NCBI GenBank assembly: GCA_030267565.1
Contig: BRXU01000007.1
Span: 930,001 to 994,000 of the forward strand
Reading direction: 5' to 3'
DNA: 64,000 bases
Source of the DNA: Pleodorina starrii
Taxonomy: Eukaryota; Chlorophyta; Chlorophyceae; Chlamydomonadales; Volvocaceae
The position numbers and the translations under genes are program-made. Of the stretch, positions 12,683 through 23,500 are shown in pieces (the stretch's first letter is position 1; each line of letters opens with the position of its first letter). The notes beneath the pieces were generated by a model. The model made no database searches, was not told the DNA's origin, and worked only from the letters and a program-made list of their open reading frames with translations.

Positions 12683-14488
12683 ATGCTTCCGCCAATCTAC
12701 CATGGTATGTCCTGGGGCCTGGGGCCGCCCAATCTCGACGTTGTTTTCAGCGGCCTAGAGGTCGAGGTCAGGAGTTCCATAGATGAAATCAGGAATCTGG
12801 ACGAAGGAATTGACGCTCTTGAAAAGGAACTTGAGGCAGCCCTTGAGGAGCGGGAAAATGCCTTACGCGCCTTGGCAGCCGTTAACCTGGAGTCCAATGA
12901 AGGTGCCGCAAATGAAACTCCAGAACAGCACTTGGAGCGTAATGCGCCGCCGGATGCTGTGCTGGCGGAAACCGCTGTGACCGTCGCTCCAACTGCTCAG
13001 CTTGAGCAACAATTGCCGACCGAACATCAAGTTCCGGCCGAGCAGCGCTCTCCTGGCGACCTGGCCCAAGCCCCACACGGCCAAAACGCGGACGACCAAG
13101 CGCAACAGCTCCGCGAGGCGGTCGCGAGGCCATCAGAGGAGCCAACGGCTCATCGCCCCGACGATGAGCCCATGTCACGCGATGCCTCCCCGTCGGCTCT
13201 AATCCTACACTCTCCCACCCAACGGCGCGACGACGCCATCATGGGGGCGGCCAGCCAGCCCCTGAGCGCAGAAGACATCAAGAAGCGCCTCCTGCAGGTG
13301 CTGCGCCACCTCCGTGACACAGCTGCCGTCTGTCGCCAGATCCCCGACCTTGACCGCAACTTCTCCAACATGCTGAAAAGCACCTACAAGACCCTCTACG
13401 ACTCGCTCAAGGAGGTCACGCCCAGCAAGGCCGCCGGTCGGCCGGCCCCGGCGGCGGGTGCAGCCGCAGCAGCCGCCACCGGCGGTCGCTCCTCCGAAAA
13501 CGGGGGACGCAACTCCTCACAGGCAGCCGGGGCCAAAAAGGCTGCGGCAGGAGCCTCAACAGGAGCGGCAGCGGCACCAGCAGTCCAGGCCGCTTCGGAT
13601 CCGCCATTCGTCGGCGCTGAGCCGGCCGCCGCCGGCACGGCACGCACGCGAGACCTCAGTGCGCTGGCGCGCCTGGTCCACGCCAAGCGGCTGCACCAGC
13701 AAGCCGACGGCGGCGCGGCGGCACGTGACGCCGACCAGCCACCCGCGCGGCGGCCGGCGCGCGTCCCGACGCCAGCGACCTCCGCGGGCGCCAGACTGCC
13801 GACGCTGTACGACGGCCTGCCGCCGGCCCGGGTGCTGCCGGCACCGGGCCACGCCACACCGGAAACGGCCGCGGAGGCGGCGGAGCCGCAGCCGTTGCCA
13901 CAGGCCCTGGAGACGGCCGCGGCGACAGGACAAGGCGCGGGTCGGGTCTCAGGCGCGGCTCCGCTGCGAGAAGCCACGCTCGACGCCTCAGGCACGGGCA
14001 CGGAGGCAGGCAGGGCGCCGGAACCGGCGTCATCGTCGGCACCAGCGGAAGGCACGTCGGTGCGTGGGATTGCTGCGCGGCAGGGCGCAGGCGGACGCAG
14101 CGACGGTGCAGGTGGCGGCGGCGGCGGCCAAGCTGCGGTTTCGCCGCCGTGCAGCCCGTCGCAGCAGCTGTTGGAGCAGGCCCGGGCCTCGGGCGGGGAG
14201 GTGGCTCGCAGCCTGCTGCTGCGGACCGCCCAGCCGCCCGCCGGGTGTGAGAACCCCTCCCCGTCCGAAGCGCCGCAGTCGCACGGCAGGCCGCAAGGTG
14301 ACGGCGGTGGCGTGCGCGGCGGCGCCGCAGCTGCGTCGGCGCAAGCTGCGATGGCAGCGCGAGGCCCTCGAGGCGGTGGGGGTCAGCAGCGCGCCAAGCG
14401 GGCCCTGGAACTTGAACCCATCGCCGCCGGCTCCGATCGACCTCTGGAGCCGGCGTCAGCCAGCAAGCGGCCGCATACCGGCATCTGA
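12683..14488 (+). CDS. unknown Ala/Gly/Gln-rich protein with coiled coil and short conserved-looking core
   Basis: Single uninterrupted ORF of 601 residues; family not recognised. Residues 25-68 form a heptad-rich coiled coil (acidic/basic, ending RENALRALAAV). Residues 75-190 are Gln/Glu/Pro-rich. A compact segment at about 195-245 (SAEDIKKRLLQVLRHLRD, followed by IPDLDRNFSNMLKSTYKTLYDSL) looks folded and helical. From 250 to the end the protein is Ala/Gly/Pro-rich low complexity. The C terminus has basic patches (QQRAKRALE, SKRPHTGI) that could act as a nuclear signal. The start at 12683 is the first ATG; the second in-frame Met is residue 9. GC at third positions supports coding. An apparent 46-nt GTATGT...CAG intron near the start was rejected (see rejections). 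Confidence 0.75.
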   Translation: MLPPIYHGMSWGLGPPNLDVVFSGLEVEVRSSIDEIRNLDEGIDALEKELEAALEERENALRALAAVNLESNEGAANETPEQHLERNAPPDAVLAETAVTVAPTAQLEQQLPTEHQVPAEQRSPGDLAQAPHGQNADDQAQQLREAVARPSEEPTAHRPDDEPMSRDASPSALILHSPTQRRDDAIMGAASQPLSAEDIKKRLLQVLRHLRDTAAVCRQIPDLDRNFSNMLKSTYKTLYDSLKEVTPSKAAGRPAPAAGAAAAAATGGRSSENGGRNSSQAAGAKKAAAGASTGAAAAPAVQAASDPPFVGAEPAAAGTARTRDLSALARLVHAKRLHQQADGGAAARDADQPPARRPARVPTPATSAGARLPTLYDGLPPARVLPAPGHATPETAAEAAEPQPLPQALETAAATGQGAGRVSGAAPLREATLDASGTGTEAGRAPEPASSSAPAEGTSVRGIAARQGAGGRSDGAGGGGGGQAAVSPPCSPSQQLLEQARASGGEVARSLLLRTAQPPAGCENPSPSEAPQSHGRPQGDGGGVRGGAAAASAQAAMAARGPRGGGGQQRAKRALELEPIAAGSDRPLEPASASKRPHTGI

Positions 14489-17365
14489 GCCTTGGCTGGG
14501 CTGCACTCCTGCAAGGCGTGCTCGTCCGGTGCGCGGACTGTGTCCAATTATGAATCCTTGCGTCCAGTTCTTCGCTCTCTGCGGCGATTGCGCCGGAGGG
14601 ACGCGCCGTGCAATGACAGCAAACGGCGGTGGCTTCTGTTTGCCTGTGGCAGCTGTGGCTGTGGCTGCTGGTGCTGCTGCCGCTGCTGCTCGCCACCCTG
14701 TGCCGTCATGGATTGGGACAGCAGTGCGGGCCCCCATGTACACGTATTGACCGACCTCTCACGGCGGCTACACGATAATGCATGGTGCGTGACAACCTTG
14801 CCAATATGACTGGCGCAGCAGCGCGGCGTCATTGACAGCAGGCGTTGCTGGCGTGTCCGTTCACCTCCTCCCTCGACACGAATTCAGGCTCCTTCCTTCC
14901 CGGCTGGACCAGCTTACCGTGCAAGGCGCCAGCGCCAGCAAAGGCCGCCTGGGGCAGCCTTTCCTGCAGCCATTGCGGCGAAAGCTGCGGTCGCCAGACC
15001 TTGCTCCGCGCGGCCCCATAGCCGTCCTCCTTCAGCGAGACGGCTTCCGTCCGAGTCGTTGCGCGTCGCGTCGTGGAGCCGCCACTGGCGCCGCGGGATG
15101 CTGCAGGTAGCCGCCCGATCCCTTTCGCTCTGTTGCTGGTGAAACTGCTCCGCGGCCCGCTCGCAGCTCCCGCCAGTGGCGCGACCCGCGCATCAGTTCA
15201 CAGGACGGCAGGCGCTGCGGTGTCATGCTTCGGCCACCAAAGGGCGCGGAGGCAGGTCTGGCCCTCTTCCATCGCCCGACCCGATTGGCACAAGGGGAAG
15301 CGGGGGCATGGGCCGGGGAGGGCGGGTTTTGATTTGGGTCGGGTTTGCTGGCTTGGTTTGCGCTCCGGCACAGACGCGAGAAGGCGGCTCCCTGTGGGTG
15401 CTCGGTGCAGCAGGCGCCGGGCCCTGACTGCTCGGATGCAGCCCACGGCCGGGGCCAAAGGTCACAGTGAGAGTGATGTGTGTGTTTTCGTAAGACTGAC
15501 ACGGCGGCTGGCTGATGATGTGCAGGGGCAGACAGAGGGTGCAGGGGAGAAGCGCCACGGCATGCTGTTTAGGCTATGGAATGCTTGAAACGGATCGGAC
15601 GGTGGTGCGGGCGGGTTGGTGCACGGGGTCGGCTGCCGTACACGCAGTAATTTGTTACCGTTGTTCAGCGCGGCTTGTTGCAATGTAATGCACGAGCCCG
15701 TTTGTTTGTGCGGTATGTGCCAAACACGGCTTTTTGAGGGGGTAAGCATGGCAATTCAGTTTAGGTTTGATGTGTGTGTGAAATTTTGCGTTTTGTGGAG
15801 AGGGTGCGCGGATAGCATCGAGCCTTAGGATGCAGCCGCTCGTCGACGGCCACGCTGCCAGCAGCATGTCGGGGGTCACTGTGCAATGGCCGCTGGCTAC
15901 GGGCTGTTGCACAGCGGGGAGGGCGCCCGCGCGCCTCTGGGCCGCGTGGTGTGAGGTGTGGGGACAAGTGTGTGTCGACGGGCCATGGGGTCCATGGAGT
16001 TGCGCAAACTGTGGCGCAGGCGCGAAGGACAGGCGTAATTCTTGGGGCCGGGGACATCGCTTGCCGACGTGTGCTCGCGGGGTGCTGCGTGTGTCGACAT
16101 TGGTGTTGCGCATCGCAACGCGCTGTTGTTATAGTGACGGTGTTGCGTGGTGAAGCAAGGCGGTCCATGAAGGTTCACTTAGTTTGGGGGACGGGCGGGT
16201 GAAGAGCTCAAAACGGTTTGGGGGCAGCAGAAGGGCGCTGTGGGTGCGGGACATAAGCGCAAGGCTCAGATATCCGTGCAGAGCCGTGCTTGTGCGGCCG
16301 CTACCGGATGAATGCGAATGCTGGAAGAGAACGAGTCCTGCGCACTGGTCGGACAGTGTTGGGAGCCTGGATGGTCGGCATCGGAGCGGGAAATGCAGCG
16401 ATGGATTCGCAGTTTTAGGAGTCTTGGGCTTGCTATTCTAGGAGTCGATGCCACTGCGGTTGTCGGCGCGAAGGCTCAGTTGCGAGACCATATCCTGAAG
16501 CGATGAGGTCATCGTTTGCTTTTGAATGTCCCGGCAGCGGTGCCGTCTCAAGGTGGGCAAGATTGACCAAGCCTGTGTTCTCGACCTCGCTTGGGCAAAA
16601 TGAGGGCGAAGTGCCATCACCCTGTGAATATCATAGTTAAGGACGTCCCCTTGACCTTCCCTTGAACATCGGTTGGCTCGGCCAGGCCCAAACGGGTGGG
16701 TAACTACCACGTGGGGTCGGTTCGTGGGGTCGGCTTGCGGTTGACGTCGCAACCGTCCAGAGGAGGGTTGTGGAAGAGAAGATATTTTTGTCAGGAGCGC
16801 CTGCTCAGACGCAGGAAAACCCTGCAGCATCGAATTCCTGTCATGTATCAATTTATGCCTTCTGGCAGTAGTGGTGATGACGTCTAGGTGACAGTGCATA
16901 CGATTAGTAAAAAAGCGCGAGGGCCCAGAAGGGTCCGCGAAGGCCCATGAAAAACCCCAGAACTTTCTCGGCAGACAAGGGCCTAGAGAAAATAAAAGGA
17001 TTTGGGACAACATTGCGTTCGCATTTCAAATTCTTTGATGAGACGTCGACCCCCGTGCAAGAAATGCTGACGTTGTATTGACGGGTCCTGACGGTAGCTG
17101 CCGTGCGTGTACATAAGGTCTGGAGAATAACAATGGTACACATAATATGCTTCTATACTTCAAAGATTCTCAACAGTTCAGCATACAATTTATTCCATCG
17201 CTTCAAGGTAGCCTTCCGTCGCGACCTTTACACTCCGCGCTGCTCAGTGGCTCGACACGCCAGTCGTCTACATCACAGAAAAGCACCTTTACAAGCAACA
17301 AGTAGCTGGGACAACCTCAGCGCTCATCGCCTGTCACTCGACACTTCAAACTCTGTGCTCTCACG
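14489..17365. other. 3' UTR and intergenic stretch
   Basis: No exon I can support. 14489 to about 15700 is probably 3' UTR of the upstream gene. 15700-17365 has mixed GC, no domain-like translations on either strand and no RNA gene I could recognise. Confidence 0.45.
15684..15688 (+). terminator. TGTAA poly(A) signal candidate for the unknown gene
   Basis: First TGTAA I see after the stop at 14488, implying a 3' UTR of about 1.2 kb, long but plausible in this group. Confidence 0.3.
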
Positions 17366-18421
17366 ATGGCGTCTCGTGTTGCTGCCGAGGTCGCGGCGGA
17401 CGCAGTCCTAATTGGTCGGGTGAGCTTACATCGAGGCGCTGAAGCTAGTTTCGGGTCACCTTACTGCAATGCCCGAAAATCTGGCCTCGCGGTCTAACGT
17501 TTGGATGTTGTGGGCCTGGGCGGCCAACGTTTCGTTTCGTCTTTCCTCCGCCTCGCTCTACAACGCAGTATTTTGGGCATCCGACAACGACTTCGGCTCT
17601 GTCCAGGGCCGTCGCTGCTGTGGGCACGGCCGCGGCATCGTCGTCACGCAGCACCGCGCCTGTGGCCGAAGGTGAGAGCCTGCAATACCCTGCACCTCTT
17701 ATGTCCATCGTCGCATCATGTTGCTGTGCTGAGATGTATGAGCGATAGAAGTCTTAAATTAGGGTTCTTGGGTTGGTTGGGTGGTTGGCAGCAGCTCTCG
17801 ACGAACCTAGGATGATAGCATGTATTCGTTAAATAAGGCGTTCGCCTAAGAACGATAATAACTGGAATTCGTATGCCCGAACAAATGTCGCGAAAGAACT
17901 GCGCATACTAAAGTAGAGCAGTTGCTCCTGAGCTGGTTGCGCAGCAGCAGGCCTTTCATTTTGAACGCTCAAGGCAAGGTGGCCGGCCGCACCGCTCGGC
18001 TTGCTTCCCGCAGGATTTCAGCGGCTTTCCCGATATCCCCAGGCGCAGTAGTGTCAGATTACTTGCAGCCATACATGCTTGCCCCTTGGGGGAGCAAGCT
18101 CGCGTCCTGTCTGCTGCCGTATCGTGCATACACTTTAAACAACACATGCATACACTTTAAACACCACGCACCGTTACTTATCTGCAGTAGTTTACAACAC
18201 GACCCTCTCGCTCGTCACCCCTTCGTGCCCCTCCAACATCAGGCGACGGCCCTGGCGTGCGCATGATGGCCTCTTCGTCTTCCTCCAGCGGCGCCATGAT
18301 GAGCGGCATGTCGGCCGCTGGAGGCGCCGTGCGCTTCATGTCGATGTCGCTGTTCGGCCGCAAGACCGCCGGTGACGAGCCGCTGGTGTCGTCGGCACTG
18401 GCCGCCGCCAAGAGCTTCTGA
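17366..18421 (+). CDS. possible three-exon gene for a small (111 aa) Ser/Ala-rich protein
   Basis: Exons 17366-17419, 17569-17671 and 18243-18421 join in phase (0, then 1) with canonical donors GTGAGC and GTGAGA and CAG acceptors, ending in TGA. The product starts MASRVAAEVAADAVLIGR, continues Ser/Thr/Ala/Arg-rich like an organelle transit peptide, and ends in GRKTAGDEPLVSSALAAAKSF. No family was recognised. The competing reading is antisense: the minus strand of 18178-18489 is also open and protein-like. I prefer the plus model because donors are canonical and three exons agree in phase, but this needs transcript evidence. TGTAA at 19579-19583 is the first candidate poly(A) signal downstream. 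Confidence 0.45.
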
Positions 18422-20513
18422 ACCACGCGATCCTTCTGCCGATCCGTCTCCGCGTAGCGGGGCGGCAAGCTTTCATTGCTGAATTGCAAAGTTGGTCAAC
18501 GTCTTTCGTTGAGTTTAAGTTGCGCCATCGTTTGTTGGCGAAACGGCAAGGCCAAAGTCATGCCTTGGAACCTGCTGGAATGGAGAGTCTCCGAGACTTC
18601 GAGAGGCCCGGGGCGGGGGAGGACCGTTTTGACCGCCTTGGTTGTACGGGGGGCGGCGGCTTTGTGTTGTACAATTTTGTACCATTATTCACGATGGAAG
18701 AGTGCATAGGGCAGGACCCCCCTGATCCACACATACAACGGGTTTCCCTATTGTATCGGGCTTCTCGAGGTGTACAACAAGTACGACCAGTACAGCACTG
18801 CTTTCAACCATGAGGAGCGTGCTGGCAGTTTGCATGGGGTGCGCGATGGACAAATTCCGCGGCGCAGCGAGTGATGTACTGTTGTGTCTTGTGAGGGAAG
18901 AGAAGAAATGGAGCTTGTTGAGGTGGTGGCTGCTAATTCTGCGGAAAGTGTCCGTTGGCGCGCTCAAGCAATGTACCGTATGCTGCACACACAGGTGCAA
19001 GGTATGCGTAGGAGCCAGTCGTCGATGGCCTGCTGTACATGCATGCATACACCAGAAGGGCTGTACTTCGATGTTTTGCTTGCGAGGCCTTCAAGCGGCT
19101 CTAGGTACATTCATTAGGTAGGCTAGATTCATCTACTGTCGGGTGTAGGTCGGATGGAACGAACATTCAGCAGTGGCGGTGATGTCAGGCGCACACCTCG
19201 AGTCCTCGACCCGTCGTGACGCCCGGAGAGTGCTGCTGATGGGTGGGCAGTACAGTTCATTCCGCTGGGTACGTAAGGGGTTTGCGTCCGCCGGCGGGTC
19301 TGGGGGTATTTCTTTAAGTTAGTTCGTGTGCATTCAATTGGAGGTGTTACTCCTCATTTGCAACGTTGCCTTTCATCATCTCTTTATTAAAGTGGTCGTG
19401 TTTAGGGGGCCGCTGCTGCCCATGGTCCATGAGTTGAAGGAGAGTGGCGTGGGGTGAGTGTGGGCCGCTCATCAGCCCGAGGGCTCAGCAGCCCTCCCGC
19501 CCACACTACGGAGGAGGGGGCCCATTGCATGGTTGATGGATTTACCATGCCTGCCTGGCCCACGTGGAGTGCCCAAGTTGTAACGACTTCGTTGTTGCAA
19601 TGCTGCGTGTTTGCAAACCAATCGGCTGCCTCACGTTGCATGCTGCTGCACAGGCGCATCCTTGAAATGAAACTGCCGTAGCTCATCCCGACAAACTTTC
19701 CCTAGCCCCCGCCGGCAACTTGATGATTGCAGTCGGTCGGGGAAAGTGTTTCTCCAAGGTTGTAGTCGTACGATGCGGAAACAAGTACACGCGCGCTACG
19801 CAGCTTGCCTCGAAGAAAGTTACATCGGCCTATGTCTATGTAGAACCTTCCAGAACTATTGCTGCCTTGTCCAACAACGAAACACAGCAACCAGAGGTTT
19901 TCGACAATTGTTCACCTGAGGATCGTCCCGGAGGTCCGGCAGATTTTTATATGGCCTTGCAAATCTGTGGGTCAAGGTGACTACGTGTGTACGCACAAGC
20001 GGGCTGCTCGAGGCTAGCCTGCTGCTGTGGCGCCCCGTGGGTCGCTGCCCAAGCTGCTCTCGTTCTTACGTTAGTGCTGATTGCCCGGAAATTGATATAT
20101 TTTGTTATCTGGTGTATCTCTTGGTGTATCTCTTGAAAGCTCGCGGGACGAGACCACTGCAGGCCCGCGTATTGCCTATCGACAGCGCAGGGTGTTGCAA
20201 CGCACGAAATAGCTTCACTTTTTGTGGAAATCATCCTAAATTTCAACATATTTTCAGTCAAATCCAAAGTGACAACAGAGGCTTGGCGTAGGTTTGTGTC
20301 CCGAGAGAGCACGTGCACACGACAGGATTTAAGTGCTGCCGTTCACTTTGTACAATTTTAAGTTTATAGTCTGATCTCTTACACTACATACCCATTGCCT
20401 GCCTGGAGGTTTGAAGCATTGTTACAGTTAGTCTCCCCAGTTCTCAACGCTCGATTGTTGGCAAGGCGTGTTGGTGTGCGTCGATCCGCATCAATTGCAT
20501 CCGTCACCGCAGC
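18422..20513. other. intergenic region upstream of the starch phosphorylase gene
   Basis: Lower GC than the genes around it, with no ORF that reads as protein. It probably contains the 3' UTR of the small upstream gene and the promoter of the phosphorylase gene. No TATA box is obvious before 20514. Confidence 0.45.
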
Positions 20514-23500
20514 ATGGCCTACCGACAGCTGCAGCAGAGCAACAGGGTTGCGGGTGCACCTACTGCTAGCCGGCAGATTGCTCCGCGTGTCGCAACTGGC
20601 CGCAGAGCTCTGCACGTCGCCGCGGTGGCTGAGGCTGAAAAGACGGCTGCGACTACTCGGGGCGGCGCCGCTTCGGTGCCTGCCCCGGTTGACATTGCCA
20701 ACAAGCTGCGCTATCTCTTCGGCCGAAATGGGGACTACACCAACGCAGACGCTTACCACGGAACTGCTTGGAGCGTCCGTGAGAAGCTCATCGATTCTTT
20801 CAACAAGACACACGAGCACTGGAGGTGAGTCAGTAGCCGGTGCCCAGGTCTTTCAGGGTTTCGTTGCTCTAATCAACTGTGCTTGTGAAGCCCCAGCGGT
20901 TTCACATTGCGGTTGCTTCGGTAGCCTGGACAAGTGAGAATGAAGTCTTTACAAATTGCTGGTAACGGAGGCGGTAATTGGCAAAGGGCGGTGTTTTGTC
21001 CCCGCCGCGATCGCATTGCCGAAACGCACACCTGCACCACCGATGTTCTCCCTCGGTGACGCCCGTGCAGGAAAGAGGACCCCAAGTTCATCTACTACCT
21101 GTCGGCGGAGTTCCTGATGGGCCGGTCGCTCACTAACACAGTCTACAATCTGGGCCTCCAGGGCGAGTACGCCGATGCCCTCAACCAGATGGGTTACGAG
21201 ATGGAGAAGGTTGCGGATGCGGAGCGTGACGCAGCTCTGGGCAACGGCGGTCTTGGTCGCCTCGCGGCGTGCTTCCTGGACTCTATGGCCACGCTTGACC
21301 TCCCGGGCTGGGGCTATGGCATCCGCTACAAGTACGGTATGTTCAAGCAGGTAAGAGCTCTCAAGCTTCAAGCACGGACGGAACCACGAAACGGCTTGAG
21401 GGCGATGGGTGTAAGAATGAAGGCGGGGAAGGGCTGGTCCAAAACGCCTGCGGGGTGTGCCGTGCCTCCTCCCTCCCCTTACCCCGGAGGAAATCGCAAC
21501 CGCAAGCGGCGGTCCCTTACGGAAGCATTGCCCTCGTCCTTGGGTGGGGCCGTCCTGAGGGTTGCTGCGATGTGACCCCAGCGTTCGTTCCCCCAGCCCG
21601 CGTGCCCGCCCACGGCAAACCCACGCGCGCATGCCTCAACCCCCCGGCACCTGCTCCTACCGGCCTACCCAAAATCGCAGCTCTGATGGTCTAGCTCATC
21701 TCCGAAGTAAAGCGTGCGCTCCGCCATTTTGGCGCAATGCTGGGCCCGTCTGTGCTCATCTGTGCCAATACGGTATTCCCAACGCCGCGGAGAGCCAGGG
21801 CGCGCTAGATGGCGCGGAGCCATGTGACCCAGGAGCAGTGCCATCTGCGGGGGGAGGGGGGGCGGCAGAACACAGAAGTATGACATCCCAACGTGGCAGT
21901 GGCTCATCCTGAGGGAGGGGATGACAGCCTGACCCTGTATCCACGCACATCCAAGTGCACTGCAGTCGCCACCCATCTCAGCCGCTCGCCGCAGCCATCA
22001 CCACCACAGCCACCGGCCACATCAATCGTGGGGCCTCACAGCCGCACATTCAGTATAGCCTCTCACGCTAACAGCCCACAGGGTCTCGGAGCGCGCGCGC
22101 ACACGTCCAGATAAATAGTGTGCGTGTCGGCGGGCAACGGCGGTCGAGCGGAGCGTTTTGGGTTGCCGGCCCGTACCCTCCTATTTCCACACTGCACTGC
22201 ACTGGGCTGTGCTGTAACGAGCAACTGGTTCGTAACCTCCACACACACAACACACTGCACGACCACCACCAGCCGCCACCATACGCATTCACACACACCC
22301 GGCCCACACCGCCTTCACGCACGCACGCACCCCCACCGCCCTCCCCCCCCCCACACACACACACCCACACACACCATTTCCACACCCCCACCCCCACCAC
22401 CACCACCATTTTCCCACTCGCAGGCTCTCAAGAACGGCTACCAGATCGAGCAGCCCGACATTTGGCTGACGAGCGGCAACCCCTGGGAGGTGCGCCGCGA
22501 CGACGTCAAGTTCGAGGTGGGCTTCGGCGGCCGGGTGGAGCGGCGCAAGGTCAACGGCAAGGAGGTCACCGTGTGGACGCCCTCGGAGAAGGTGGGCGGG
22601 CTGCTTGGCTGCTTGGGGTGTGTGCGTGTGTGTGTAGAGTGGGGGTTGAGGGGTGGGTGGGAGCGGAGCGGTAGGGGTTGGCGACATTCCAGAGCGGCAA
22701 GGTGAGGAGAGAGGGAGCTGCGGGCATTGGGATTGGGGAAAGGGGGATCTGTGTTAGGGGTTTGAATAGCCCCAGAGGAGAGGGGAAGCGGTGGGCAGGA
22801 AGGTGGGCTGGCGGGGGAATGGGGAATGGGCGCTACTGGACCGGCGGGCGGTGCGGGCCTGTGCCTGATGCCAGGGAGGGAGGGAGGGAGGGAGGGAGGG
22901 AGGGAGGGAGGGAGGGAGGGACCGAGGGAGGGAGGGAGCAACGAGGCAGCAGTGGAGGAACAGCGGGCGGCCAGGAGGCTCTGGGAGGAAGGGGAAGCCG
23001 CCTGAGCTGACCTGAACTGTCCTGGCAGGTGGCCGGAGGGGGGGGGGTAACAAGCGAGGAACGGAGGGGCCCGAAGGGACCGGAAGGCGGCGCGGGGTCG
23101 TGAAGGGCTGTTGAGGTGGTGTCGGGGAACTGGGGGTGTGGGTGACGACGTGACGGAGCCACGCACCCGCGCCCGCCACGTCCCCCCCCAGGTCATTGCC
23201 CAGGCGTACGACAACCCGATCCCTGGCTTCGACACGCCCACCACCAGCAACCTGCGCCTGTGGGACGCGATGCCGCTGACCGAGTTCGACCTGGGCGCCT
23301 TCAACGCCGGAGACTACGACCGGGTAAGAGGGCGATACGAGGGACGGTAGATAGATAAGAGAGATGTAGCGATGCGTCGGTTTTCACTGATGGATCACTC
23401 TGAAGACCCCTTCAGTCGGCGCGCGGTCGGTCGGTCGGGCGGGACAGTTGTGTATCCGAGGGGAGGGGGGAAATGTCGTTTTCCTACCCTTTTCGATCCA

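Noticed and set aside
12704..12749. 46-nt GTATGT...TTTTCAG intron at the start of the 12683-14488 gene
   Set aside because: Sites look good, but removal puts a TAG in frame almost at once, and the length is below normal for this group. The unspliced frame stays open for 601 codons.
13458..14750. 430-codon overlapping plus ORF inside the 12683 gene
   Set aside because: Arg/Pro-rich frame-shifted shadow of the 601-codon ORF; no start context or domain.
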